Below the pieces are notes generated by a model. That model was given only the letters and a program-made list of their open reading frames with translations, was not told the DNA's origin and did not search any database. Of a stretch of 64,000 nt of DNA, positions 47,096-55,436 are shown piece after piece. The DNA is from Anthocerotibacter panamensis C109. GTDB taxonomy: Bacteria > Cyanobacteriota > Cyanobacteriia > Gloeobacterales > Anthocerotibacteraceae. Within the stretch, counting starts at the first letter, position 1; each line of letters begins with the position of its first letter. Position numbers and translations under genes: made by a program. The stretch spans positions 1,615,501 through 1,679,500 of the forward strand of contig NZ_CP062698.1 in the NCBI RefSeq assembly GCF_018389385.1, read 5' to 3'.

Positions 47096-47563
47096 ATGGA
47101 CCTTTTTTTCGTGCGCCACGGACTGGCGGTGGATAAGGCAATCCCGGACATGACCCGTCCCTTGACGCGTGAGGGTGTCCGTCGGACCCGAAAGGTGGCG
47201 GAATTTCTGAAGAGCCACGGGGTTTACTGGGAGATGCTCCTCACCAGTCCGCTGGTCCGGGCCTTGGAGACAGCCCATGTTCTTCAGGATGCGGGACTGA
47301 GCAAACAACTGGAGATCTTTGCACCCCTGGCTCCTGGGGGCGATTTTCGTCTGTTCCAAGATTGGCTGAACGAACAGGAACCCAAGAGTACGGCAGCACT
47401 GGTCGGACATCGCCCTGACTTGGGGCTTTGGGTAGAACAGTTGGTGTATGGTCAGGCTTCCGGCAAACTGGTCCTCAAAAAGTCCGGGGTCGCCCGCGTG
47501 CTGTGGGAGCCAGATCAGGCCGAACTCCTATGGCTTCTTACACCGGGTTTGATGGAAGCTTAG
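47096..47563 (+). CDS. sixA: SixA-type phosphohistidine phosphatase
   Basis: 155 residues, the usual SixA length. It has FFVRHGLAVDKA with the nucleophile His, LTSPLVRALETA, and VGHRPDL with the second His. SixA removes phosphate from phosphohistidine domains, in E. coli of the nitrogen phosphotransferase system or ArcB. Its ATG is one base after the sigma factor stop, so the two are coupled. Confidence 0.85.
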   Translation: MDLFFVRHGLAVDKAIPDMTRPLTREGVRRTRKVAEFLKSHGVYWEMLLTSPLVRALETAHVLQDAGLSKQLEIFAPLAPGGDFRLFQDWLNEQEPKSTAALVGHRPDLGLWVEQLVYGQASGKLVLKKSGVARVLWEPDQAELLWLLTPGLMEA

Positions 47564-47577
47564 AACCTGATGGACGG

Positions 47578-48564
47578 CTAATTGACCGCAGCGGTGCTGA
47601 ACGGCTGCATCACGGCCTGGACAACTTGCTGGGGGCTGATATTTTCGACAAAAGAATTTTTAAGCGCAACGAAGCGGGGATCAGGTGGCACGAGGCGTTG
47701 GGGGTCTGTTGGGCCAAAGAGAGCGACCAAGGGACGGCCTGTGGCAACAGCCAAGTGCATCGGGGCACTGTCCACACACAAGAGCATGGCTGTATGGCTG
47801 ATGAGGGCGGCTAGTTTACCTACATCGGGCGGGCTGAGGAAAACTGCTGCATCCCCAACTTGGCGTTGTAGGGCTTGTACAAGTTCCTGGTCGTCGGGAC
47901 CGCTGGCGACAGCCAATTGCTGCTGGGGCATTTTTTGGAGGAGTTCGCTGAGGACAGCCCCCCATTTTTGGACTGGGTAGACCTTGGCGATGCCTTTTTG
48001 GCGGGCGAGTTGACTTGCACCGGGGTGAAGAAGGATCAACCGTTGGGGATTGAGCCCCTTGAGACGAAATAGTTCCTCACACCAGACGAGGTCGGCGGGT
48101 CGGAGCCGGATTTGTGGGAGCGGGCAGGGTTTGTCGATGCCGAAGCCCTTGAGCAGGTCGTGGTACATAGCCGCCGCATACTGGTCCTGACGCAGGGGCA
48201 CGGGATGGGTGAGCAGGGTATTGGCGAGTGGCGTCCCTCCATAGCCAACCCGCATCCGAATTCCCGTAAGCCACAGCAGAAAGGCTACACCGGGAGAACG
48301 TCCGAGCGAGAGAATTGCGTCGTAGTTGCGTTCCCGAATCGAGCCAATGAGGTCCACCCACTCCGCAAGTGAAGGATTACCTTTGAAATTGAAGGCTGTG
48401 GTGCGCTGCACGCTGGGGCACAGGGCATAGGCACCAAGGGAGCGCGGCTCGACCAGCACATCGATTTCCAGGTCTGCACGCCAAGCTTTGAGGCCGGCCA
48501 GGGTCGGAAAGAACAAAACCTGGTCGCCGATGCCACCGGGACTGAGGGCAAGAACGCGTGCCAT
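47578..48564 (-). CDS. Family 9 glycosyltransferase (heptosyltransferase-like)
   Basis: 328 residues from ATG 48564. GT-B fold with the N-terminal VLALSPGGIGDQVLF, the middle LHPGASQLARQKGIAKVYP, and late VDSAPMHLAVATGRPLVALFGPTDP, typical of heptosyltransferases that build lipopolysaccharide core or related glycans. The sugar is not determined by sequence. It converges with sixA, 14 bases apart. Confidence 0.85.
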   Translation of the reverse strand: MARVLALSPGGIGDQVLFFPTLAGLKAWRADLEIDVLVEPRSLGAYALCPSVQRTTAFNFKGNPSLAEWVDLIGSIRERNYDAILSLGRSPGVAFLLWLTGIRMRVGYGGTPLANTLLTHPVPLRQDQYAAAMYHDLLKGFGIDKPCPLPQIRLRPADLVWCEELFRLKGLNPQRLILLHPGASQLARQKGIAKVYPVQKWGAVLSELLQKMPQQQLAVASGPDDQELVQALQRQVGDAAVFLSPPDVGKLAALISHTAMLLCVDSAPMHLAVATGRPLVALFGPTDPQRLVPPDPRFVALKNSFVENISPQQVVQAVMQPFSTAAVN

Positions 48565-48657
48565 AATTTGCCAAAATATGCCAGACCTATTGTAAAGGTC
48601 GGACCCCGCCTTAAACCGGGCAGACAGGCAAATTTTTAAATATCCCAACGCTTTAGC

Positions 48658-48873
48658 CTAGGACCAACGGTGGTCAATGAGAAAACCCTGGGTTGTCCAA
48701 TGCTCTTCCATTTGTTTCTGGAGGGCAAGCGCCTTACGTAGGGTCCGAATCACCTCTTGTACCTGAGAGACGCTCTTGGGGTCTTCGCGGGTCGCCCGGT
48801 CCATAGTCTGTTGCTCCAACAGAGCGAGCAAGGTTTCGTAGAGGATGGGGGCGGGGACAGGCATGTGCTGCAT
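48658..48873 (-). CDS. DUF5340-like small protein
   Basis: 71 residues from ATG 48873, which overlaps the trpC stop by one base (TGATG). Helical: YETLLALLEQQTM, VIRTLRKALALQKQMEEHW and the ending RWS follow the short cyanobacterial DUF5340 pattern. Function unknown. The overlap suggests coupling to trpC. Confidence 0.72.
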   Translation of the reverse strand: MQHMPVPAPILYETLLALLEQQTMDRATREDPKSVSQVQEVIRTLRKALALQKQMEEHWTTQGFLIDHRWS

Positions 48874-49748
48874 CAGAGAACTCCCAATAGGTGGCGGACG
48901 GCCTGAACGGTTTCTGGAGCACGGACAAGGGTCTCTCCGACGAGAAAGCCGGTGCAACCTGAGCCCTTGAGGGTGACGAGGTCCGCATGGGTCCGCAGGC
49001 CAGATTCAGCGATGACCAGGATCGGGTCGAGGCGAGCACGACGCTCCTGGATCAAGGTGACGGTGGTCTGGAGGTCTACCGTGAAATCGAAGAGGTTGCG
49101 GTTGTTGATCCCGAGGAGTTCCAGTCCTTCTAGCTTCAAAGCCCGGTCCATTTCTTCAAGGGTGTGGACTTCGACGAGGACGGCAAGACCTAACGCTCGG
49201 GCGATGCGGTGGAGGTAGGCGAGGTCTTGGTCAGTATGCAGCGCGACAATCAGGAGAATGGCATCTGCCCCCCGTGCCCGCGCCAAATAGATCTGGTAGG
49301 GATACAAAATAAATTCTTTACACAGCAAAGGAACGGAGACTGCCTGCTGGATTTGGGTCAAATTTTCGTAGCTCCCGGCAAAAAACTTGGTATCGGTCAG
49401 GACCGATAGACAACAAGCCCCTCCCGTCACATAGTCCTGGGCGAGGGTGACCGGGTCGAAGGGTTCCCTCAGGATTCCTTTGCTGGGCGAGGCTTTTTTC
49501 ACTTCGGCGATCAGCGCTAGGGGAGCGGCTTGGAGGGCTGCGACGAAGGGGCGGGGGGAGGGAGCTTGGGCGACTTCTTTTTTGAGGGCGGCGAGGGGTA
49601 ACCGCTCTCGCCATTGCGCTACCTCCACTTCTTTGTTCCAGACAATGGCCTCCAGGATGTTCTGGGGCTGGTCTGATCCCGTGCGTAGCTGAAAAGTCAA
49701 GGCTTCGACAGCGATAGGAGCAGTTTCAGGGCGACGACGAATGAGCAT
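48873..49748 (-). CDS. trpC: Indole-3-glycerol-phosphate synthase
   Basis: 291 residues, with an N-terminal extension of about 30 residues compared with the shortest enzymes, as in other cyanobacteria. It has [15 protein letters not shown] with the catalytic Lys, [27 protein letters not shown] and [13 protein letters not shown]. It closes the indole ring in tryptophan synthesis. No other trp gene is adjacent. Confidence 0.93.
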   Translation of the reverse strand: MLIRRRPETAPIAVEALTFQLRTGSDQPQNILEAIVWNKEVEVAQWRERLPLAALKKEVAQAPSPRPFVAALQAAPLALIAEVKKASPSKGILREPFDPVTLAQDYVTGGACCLSVLTDTKFFAGSYENLTQIQQAVSVPLLCKEFILYPYQIYLARARGADAILLIVALHTDQDLAYLHRIARALGLAVLVEVHTLEEMDRALKLEGLELLGINNRNLFDFTVDLQTTVTLIQERRARLDPILVIAESGLRTHADLVTLKGSGCTGFLVGETLVRAPETVQAVRHLLGVL

Positions 49749-49947
49749 GGTGGAAAGCCTGGATGGGGCAGGTTTATACCGACTACAGATTTTAACCCTC
49801 CCACGCCTGGAATAGACTTTCTCCTATCCGTGTGCGCTAGTTTGTCCCATGGGTTTGAGCACCCGCAAGACTCAGAAGAGCGGAGTACCTATCCGAGCAG
49901 GTGAGGGCAGAAGCAAAGTTTTGGCAGCAACCCGGAGGAGTAGAAAT

Positions 49948-50646
49948 TTAACGGAGTGGTGCTTCTTGGGTCTCGGGCAATTTCGCTGTTTGCAGAGGAA
50001 TGGCGGTCGATTCGGTGAGCATGGGCGGGGCTTGCCGGTTCTCCGACTCGAGGTAGACTCCGGTCAAAATCTCAGGCACCAACTTCATTTGGTGCTCAAT
50101 GGCGTAGTAACGGTGCGTTTGGGACTGCTTAAAGCGTTCGCGCACGTCCTCGTTAGCAATCTTCTTGCGCAATTTGATGATGGCATCGACGATGGCTTCG
50201 GGCCTCGGGGGGCATCCCGGCAGATAGACATCCACAGGAATAAGTTTGTCCACGCCCCGGACAGTAGAGTAAGAGTCGCTGGAGAACATGCCTCCGGTAA
50301 TAGTACAAGCTCCCATGGCAATGACGTACTTGGGCTCAGCCATCTGTTCGTAGAGCTTCACGAGCGCGGGGGCCATCTTCATCGTGACCGTCCCGGCGGT
50401 GATCAAAAGGTCAGCCTGCCGGGGGGTGGCGCGGGGGACCAAACCCATGCGGTCAAAGTCAAACCGGGACCCCAAGAGCGCGGCAAACTCAATGAAGCAG
50501 CAAGCAGTTCCATAGAGCATCGGCCACAAGCTGGACAGACGCGCCCAGTTGTAGAGGTCGTTGACGCTGGTGAGGATCACACTGTTGGAGATGTCAGAGG
50601 TGACCTCGGGCCGCTGCGGTGGGTTGATCAGCTTGGCAACATCCAT
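49948..50646 (-). CDS. ndhK: NAD(P)H-quinone oxidoreductase subunit K (NdhK)
   Basis: 232 residues. The [4Fe-4S] N2 cluster ligands are visible: the CC pair in [11 protein letters not shown], Cys in GACTITGG, and Cys in PGCPPRP. The C-terminal extension of about 40 residues after FKQSQTH is poorly conserved. It belongs to the membrane-adjacent arm of NDH-1 used in respiration and cyclic electron flow. In most cyanobacteria ndhK is flanked by ndhC and ndhJ; neither is adjacent here. Confidence 0.93.
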   Translation of the reverse strand: MDVAKLINPPQRPEVTSDISNSVILTSVNDLYNWARLSSLWPMLYGTACCFIEFAALLGSRFDFDRMGLVPRATPRQADLLITAGTVTMKMAPALVKLYEQMAEPKYVIAMGACTITGGMFSSDSYSTVRGVDKLIPVDVYLPGCPPRPEAIVDAIIKLRKKIANEDVRERFKQSQTHRYYAIEHQMKLVPEILTGVYLESENRQAPPMLTESTAIPLQTAKLPETQEAPLR

Positions 50647-50787
50647 GAATATTCCTCGTGAGGTAGCCCTTGAGGCTCTTTTACTATTCTATGCGAGTTA
50701 GTTGGTCTACGGGAACCGCCTAAGCCTGTAGAGAGAGCCAGAAAGTTTTGGGCCATTCAAGCTGTGGTAGTTCACTATAGAGGTACC

Positions 50788-50793
50788 AGGAGG
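50788..50793 (+). promoter_or_regulatory. Strong ribosome binding site fixing a GTG start
   Basis: AGGAGG, six bases before GTG 50800, selects that start over the longer frame that begins at 50764. Confidence 0.7.
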
Positions 50794-50799
50794 CGCGCT

Positions 50800-51606
50800 G
50801 TGACTGAGGAATGGTATACCCAAAGCCTAGAGCAGAAAAAAGGTTGGTATGGTAACGCCGCCCAAGCCTACAACTGGGCACGCCCCCGCTATCCCGAAGC
50901 ACTGATTTCCCACGCTATCACCTTAGCCCAACTACCTCCGGGAGCGAAATGCCTGGAATTGGGTTGTGGTCCCGGAGTAGCTACGGTTGCCTTTGCCCGA
51001 CGGGGCTTTGCATTAGTCGGTTTGGAACCTAACCCGCAGCTATGTCAACTAGCCCAGGAAAACTGCGTTCCCTATCCCTTAGTTACTATTAGAAATACCT
51101 CCTTTGAAGAGTGGGAACTGGAACCGGAAACTTTTCATGCTGTTCTGTCGGCTACATCCTTTCATTGGGTTTCGGCAGAGGTCCGTTACCACAAAACAGC
51201 AGCAGCTTTGCAACCCCAGGGTTTGCTGATTTTGTTGTGGAATATGTGGGTCCAGCCAGCATATGAAGTAGTCCAGGCGCTAGGTGAAGTCTATAAAGTT
51301 CACGCCCCAACCTTGGGACAGTATGTGGAAAGCAAGATTCAAGAAGATTTCCTCCAGGAGTTTAGCCGGACTATTCCCGGCTCAAAGTTGTTTAAAGATT
51401 TGATTACAGAACAGATCCTCTGTGAGGACACCTATACTAGCGAACGGTATCTCGCCCTCCTGAGTACCTATTCGGGGTATTTAGCCTTGGAAGCATCCGC
51501 AAGACAAGCCCTGTTCGACGGATTGCGCGAGGTTCTGGAAAGAGCGTATGGCGGCAATATTTCTGTCTCCTATCTCTCGGTGTTACAGATGGCTTATAAG
51601 GTCTAA
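50800..51606 (+). CDS. Class I SAM-dependent methyltransferase
   Basis: 268 residues from GTG 50800. It has the glycine-rich SAM motif LELGCGPGVATVAFA, the acidic strand end VGLEPNPQLC, and SATSFHWV, typical of the methyltransferase-11/ubiE-like group. The GNAAQAYNWARPRYPEAL start resembles small-molecule methyltransferases. Substrate unknown. It stands between ndhK and a SOD gene without an obvious operon. Confidence 0.82.
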   Translation: MTEEWYTQSLEQKKGWYGNAAQAYNWARPRYPEALISHAITLAQLPPGAKCLELGCGPGVATVAFARRGFALVGLEPNPQLCQLAQENCVPYPLVTIRNTSFEEWELEPETFHAVLSATSFHWVSAEVRYHKTAAALQPQGLLILLWNMWVQPAYEVVQALGEVYKVHAPTLGQYVESKIQEDFLQEFSRTIPGSKLFKDLITEQILCEDTYTSERYLALLSTYSGYLALEASARQALFDGLREVLERAYGGNISVSYLSVLQMAYKV

Positions 51607-51682
51607 GCCCTTAATCAGGCTTGGTTCAATCGGCCCAGCAAGTCGAAGGTTTTACGGACAAGAAATCGGCATCCTGTCGATA

Positions 51683-51712
51683 AGCCCCCTACTCTTATAA
51701 GAGCAAGGGGCT
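51683..51712. terminator. Palindrome between convergent genes
   Basis: A 30-base near-perfect inverted repeat (AGCCCC...GGGGCT, two mismatches pairable as G-U) lies 76 bases after the methyltransferase stop and 14 bases after the SOD stop. There is no strong T-run on either strand. It may act as a bidirectional terminator or protect mRNA ends. Confidence 0.5.
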
Positions 51713-51726
51713 ACCCAATTACAGTA

Positions 51727-52335
51727 TCAGGGATGAATCTGAACCAGTCGATTGGCGGCTACGGTCCAGTCGATGTTCTTGAAGAAGGCATCGATGTACT
51801 TAGCCCGCTCCGTAGGCGCGTAGTCCACGGTGAAGGCGTGTTCCCAGATGTCCATGATCAGGATGGGGACGTACCCAGCGGGGTGCCCTTCTTCATGCAG
51901 CGTGATCCAGTGGTTGCTCAACAGCCCGTTGGCGGGGTTTTGGTAGAGGATCGCCCAGCCAACCCCGCGCATTTTTGCCACGCCCTTGAAGTCTTTTTCC
52001 CAGGTCTCGTAGGAACCAAAGCTCTCCACAATCCGCGCAAACAAAGGAGAGGAAGAAGGCAGTTCTCCGCCATCGCTCTTCATGTTGCTGAAGTACAACT
52101 CGTGGAGGATCATGCCGTTGTACTCAAAACCCAGGCGGCGCTTGAGTTCTGCAAACTCTGGTGAAGCCTCTTTACTGGCACCAAGCAGTTGGGCAATCTC
52201 AGTATTGAGCTTGTTGACGTTGGTTACATAGCCGTTGTAGAGCTTCTCGTGCTGCTTGATCTGCTCATCCGATAAACCCAGTAGGCCCAGCGAGGTGATG
52301 GGCACCGCCTTGTATTCGTAAACACTCGTTGCCAT
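51727..52335 (-). CDS. sodB: Fe/Mn superoxide dismutase
   Basis: 202 residues from ATG 52335, with AAAGGA upstream. Metal ligands: His in QHEKLYNGYV, His in NGMILHELYF, Asp and His in IMDIWEHAFTVDYAP. The sequence belongs to the variant of the family with GFEYNGMILHELYF rather than the usual HHxxYV and QxxNHxFYW segments, so metal preference is not predicted. It removes superoxide in the cytosol. A longer frame to 52425 has no support. Confidence 0.87.
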   Translation of the reverse strand: MATSVYEYKAVPITSLGLLGLSDEQIKQHEKLYNGYVTNVNKLNTEIAQLLGASKEASPEFAELKRRLGFEYNGMILHELYFSNMKSDGGELPSSSPLFARIVESFGSYETWEKDFKGVAKMRGVGWAILYQNPANGLLSNHWITLHEEGHPAGYVPILIMDIWEHAFTVDYAPTERAKYIDAFFKNIDWTVAANRLVQIHP

Positions 52336-52507
52336 CGGAATTTCCTTTCTCAAGCTTTTGACCATCCATCCATTATACGGGAGGGGCCATCCTCCACAAC
52401 GCGCCCGCCCCCAGGACCGCTGCAAGCCTCACGCCTTCTGCCTCAGGGCAGAGTAGACCGCGTGGGTGGAGTCCTTATGCTGGGGATATCGAACAATCGC
52501 ACCCACG

Positions 52508-52762
52508 ATGACTTCCACCGCACCCCTCAAGGGCATTGACCTCATCGATTGTGCCCGAGCCAATGTAGACGAAGGTCAAGGAACTGCCAGTCAGCGCTGC
52601 GGCTATGGGGCTGATGTGGAGCAGTTCATGCAGGAACTCAGGCGTGCTTGCGACCAAATTGGGGTGGAATTGCATACTTTCTCGGACTTGGATGCCGATA
52701 CGAAGCGCGGGCTGCGCGCAGGTGGGGTCGAGATTGCCCCTCAGACGACGGGGAATCTTTAG
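52508..52762 (+). CDS. Small conserved-looking cyanobacterial-type protein
   Basis: 84 residues from ATG 52508. It has KGIDLIDCARAN, QRCGYGADVEQFMQELRRAC and GVEIAPQ, a pattern I associate with a short uncharacterised cyanobacterial family. Two or three Cys are conserved-looking. No membrane segment. It lies 29 bases before the cupin gene, perhaps in one transcript. Confidence 0.6.
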   Translation: MTSTAPLKGIDLIDCARANVDEGQGTASQRCGYGADVEQFMQELRRACDQIGVELHTFSDLDADTKRGLRAGGVEIAPQTTGNL

Positions 52763-52791
52763 GGTCGCATCGTAGCAGCAAGGAGCGAACA

Positions 52792-53130
52792 ATGACCGAT
52801 ACTAGTGTTCAAAAAATTGACTCGACCTTCTCCCCCAAGGGCAAAATGGGCCAAAAGTATTTGGCTGCGGGCATCCACGTGGGGATGCGCCTTTGGGAAG
52901 AGGAAGCACCGGGGTACGACAAGCCCGTAACCCAACGCGACTACGAGACGGTAGGATACGTTATTGCGGGTCGGGCGGAGTTGCACCTTGAGGATCAGGT
53001 GGTTTTGCTCATGCCGGGAGATTCGTGGATAGTACCCCGAGGAGCGCGTCACACTTATAAAATTCTGGAGCCCTTTACGGCAGTCGAAGCGACCTGCCCA
53101 CCGGCGCAGGTCCATGGGCGGGATGACTGA
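52792..53130 (+). CDS. Small cupin-domain protein
   Basis: 112 residues from ATG 52792 with AGGAGC ahead. Single cupin barrel: VGYVIAGRAELHLEDQVVLLMPGDSWIVPRGARHTY, where one Glu and one His of the metal site are visible, then an EATCPPA end. Partner or substrate unknown. Confidence 0.82.
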   Translation: MTDTSVQKIDSTFSPKGKMGQKYLAAGIHVGMRLWEEEAPGYDKPVTQRDYETVGYVIAGRAELHLEDQVVLLMPGDSWIVPRGARHTYKILEPFTAVEATCPPAQVHGRDD

Positions 53131-53144
53131 GCCTTACGTTGGTG

Positions 53145-53696
53145 TCAGAGCCGTGTCGCTGACAGCGTGTTAGTCCCCGTAACGGGAAGCCTCCGCTCCA
53201 TCAGCAAGTCTTTTTGGAGGTCGGAACCTAACAGAAATCCATGCTGACCGACTTCAGAAAAATCCCATCGCCGATAAAAGGCACGCGCTCTGAGATTGTG
53301 CTCCCAGACGCCGAGCCAGAGGGTTGTGTAGCCCGCCTGAGTAGCTTGCTCAAGGCACGTCTGCATTAAGGCTTTGCCCACACCGCATCCTATCCACTCC
53401 TGAAGCACGTAAAGCCGTGCCAGTTCTATAGGCTTTGGACCTGTTATACAGGCTGGACAGGCATGGTCATGAAGCATGGCATAGCCTACCGTAGCGGCGT
53501 CCAAAGTTGCGAGGAAGACCGTAATGCACGGGTCAGCCAACTCCATCGCCTGTTGCTTAGGGCTGAACGCAGCGGCTAAATAAGCAGCCATATCCTCAGG
53601 TCTACTCTGTGCGCCAAAAGCTTCAAAGAAGGAGCGCTTAGCCACTTCACAGAGGACATGGGCATCTTGCGCTGTGGCACGGGTTATGCGCTGCAT
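53145..53696 (-). CDS. GNAT family N-acetyltransferase
   Basis: 183 residues. GNAT fold with ELARLYVLQEWIGCGVGKALM (the acetyl-CoA pyrophosphate loop reads GCGVGKALM) and TLWLGVWEHNLRARAFYRRWDF. Substrate unknown. It is oriented with the Nudix gene next to it (six bases between). Confidence 0.85.
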   Translation of the reverse strand: MQRITRATAQDAHVLCEVAKRSFFEAFGAQSRPEDMAAYLAAAFSPKQQAMELADPCITVFLATLDAATVGYAMLHDHACPACITGPKPIELARLYVLQEWIGCGVGKALMQTCLEQATQAGYTTLWLGVWEHNLRARAFYRRWDFSEVGQHGFLLGSDLQKDLLMERRLPVTGTNTLSATRL

Positions 53697-53702
53697 GTAC
53701 GC

Positions 53703-54239
53703 TCAAGGGGCATGGTGGAGATAGCGTTGGGCCAAAGTGAGCGCGACCACCGAGCTGCTGACCTGAATGGCACAGGAGTCTGCGACCAATTCCAACCAAG
53801 GGCGGTACAGCAGTTGGATCTCCTCTGTGGCGTCGCGTCGGGGTTGCGCTATGAGCGTCACCCCTTGGGCAAGAAAGAGGTGGCTTTGGGCGCTCTTCTT
53901 GCTAGGGTCGGCCCAAAACGTGCCTAGAGACTGCCACTCCCCGCCCCCAAAGCCCGTCTCCTCGCGCAATTCGCGCTGAGCGCCCGCCAAGGGGTCTTCA
54001 CCGGGGTCCACCACACCCCCCGGAAACTCGATCAGAACCCGTTGTGCGGCGGGTTTGTACTGACGTACCAGGAGGACTTCAGCGGCAGGAGTCAGCGCGA
54101 CAACCAAGGTATTGTCCGGGCTCTCGACCCAGAAATAGTCGTCGATGACCTCCCCGTTAGGGAGCAAGCAGGTGTCACGGCGGACTTTCATCCAGCGATG
54201 ATAGAGCACATAGGTTGAGTCGAGGACCTTCCATTCCAT
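53703..54239 (-). CDS. Nudix hydrolase (ADP-ribose pyrophosphatase type)
   Basis: 178 residues. The Nudix box GEDPLAGAQRELREETGF is intact, giving the metal-binding Glu residues. The preceding VLIEFPGGVVDPGE and WVESPDNTLVVALT resemble ADP-ribose diphosphatases. Substrate inferred. It runs into the GNAT gene with a six-base gap, likely one operon. Confidence 0.85.
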   Translation of the reverse strand: MEWKVLDSTYVLYHRWMKVRRDTCLLPNGEVIDDYFWVESPDNTLVVALTPAAEVLLVRQYKPAAQRVLIEFPGGVVDPGEDPLAGAQRELREETGFGGGEWQSLGTFWADPSKKSAQSHLFLAQGVTLIAQPRRDATEEIQLLYRPWLELVADSCAIQVSSSVVALTLAQRYLHHAP

Positions 54240-54296
54240 AGCAACAGTTCTCTGAAACCGTCCTATCTTCGGTCAGGGAACACGGTTCCCACAAGT

Positions 54297-55076
54297 CTAA
54301 AATTCGCGGCGAGCAAAAAGTAGATGGGCAGCACTCAACAAAAACGCGATATAAAAGAAGCCATAAACCAGGGTCCCCGCCATCTCCCAAGGCGCGGGCA
54401 GCAGACCAAAAGCCGCACCCTCGCGCAGGTTGAAGCGCTCCAAGTCCGGCAGGATGACATAGGCCACCCGAGTCAGATTCTGGACGAATTCATTCTTGCT
54501 CAAAGCCCCCAACTGCAACAGACTCTGGCTAAAATGACCCGCTAGATACAAAGAGAAGGTAAACAAGGTCGCCAGCACCGAACTGGTAAAACTACCAAAG
54601 AAAAGCGCCGCCGCTACGATCAACAGCAGTTCGACATAGGAGAAGCAAATAGCAGTGAGGAGCCCCGGCAGCGACAGGTCGAGCCCCTTAAAAGTACCTA
54701 GATAGAGGATAAGAAAACAAGCGGTCATCAAGCCCAACAAAACCCCCAAGACCGCCCCCAACCCGAGGTGCTTACCCAGCAGAAATTCAGCACGGCTCAA
54801 GGGCTTCGAGACCAAGGTGAAAATCGTCCGCTTCTCGACTTCTTTACGAATCAGGCTCGTGCCTACAAAGACAGCAATGACCAAGCTAAACAGGTGAATT
54901 GCCCCCAGACTCGCATCGAGGACGATCTTGTAGCCTTCTGTCGCCGCTAGGTTGGGCAGCAGATAGTTCCCGATCGCCAGCAGTACGACGAAAAAACCGA
55001 CCAGCAACAGCACCCGGTCACGGATGGTCTCGCGGAAGGCGTTGCTTGCAATAGCCAGAACACGACCCGGATTCAT
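54297..55076 (-). CDS. ABC-2 type transporter permease
   Basis: 259 residues from ATG 55076. It has a short cytoplasmic start with AFRETIRDRVLLL, then six hydrophobic segments, and the loop RKEVEKRTIFTLVSKPLSRAEF found in ABC-2 permeases. No ATP-binding subunit lies next to it. Its ATG overlaps the stop of the 60-residue gene by four bases. Substrate unknown. Confidence 0.82.
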   Translation of the reverse strand: MNPGRVLAIASNAFRETIRDRVLLLVGFFVVLLAIGNYLLPNLAATEGYKIVLDASLGAIHLFSLVIAVFVGTSLIRKEVEKRTIFTLVSKPLSRAEFLLGKHLGLGAVLGVLLGLMTACFLILYLGTFKGLDLSLPGLLTAICFSYVELLLIVAAALFFGSFTSSVLATLFTFSLYLAGHFSQSLLQLGALSKNEFVQNLTRVAYVILPDLERFNLREGAAFGLLPAPWEMAGTLVYGFFYIAFLLSAAHLLFARREF

Positions 55077-55255
55077 GCTGACCTCTGCCAACGATAGGCC
55101 AATACCAGGGCGATCAGACCCACCGGAGCAAGCACAGTGAACCAGAGCCCCCCCCGGCTGTACTGCGTGATCCAAAGCGGTAGGGCATACTTCACCAGGA
55201 CGGACAGCGCCACCGATGCCAGCAGCACCGTCACCAAAAAATTGCGGTCGCTCAT
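55073..55255 (-). CDS. Small two-helix membrane protein
   Basis: 60 residues from ATG 55255, with two hydrophobic helices (NFLVTVLLASVALSVLVKY and LWFTVLAPVGLIALVLAY). The stop overlaps the permease start (ATGA), so the two are translationally coupled; a subunit role is an inference. A longer frame to 55387 has no support. Confidence 0.6.
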   Translation of the reverse strand: MSDRNFLVTVLLASVALSVLVKYALPLWITQYSRGGLWFTVLAPVGLIALVLAYRWQRSA

Positions 55256-55436
55256 GATCAGCTCCAGGTAGCAGGCTATTCCTATCATGCCCAAACCTTT
55301 TCCTCCCGGCAAAAGCAACGCAACCAACGCAAAGGAATGGTAGAGAACAGACGGATCAGGTGAAATATAACTTCTTACCCTAGCCAAATCCGCTTAACTG
55401 AGATTATATATTTGTATCACACCCGTCCCATGTCCT

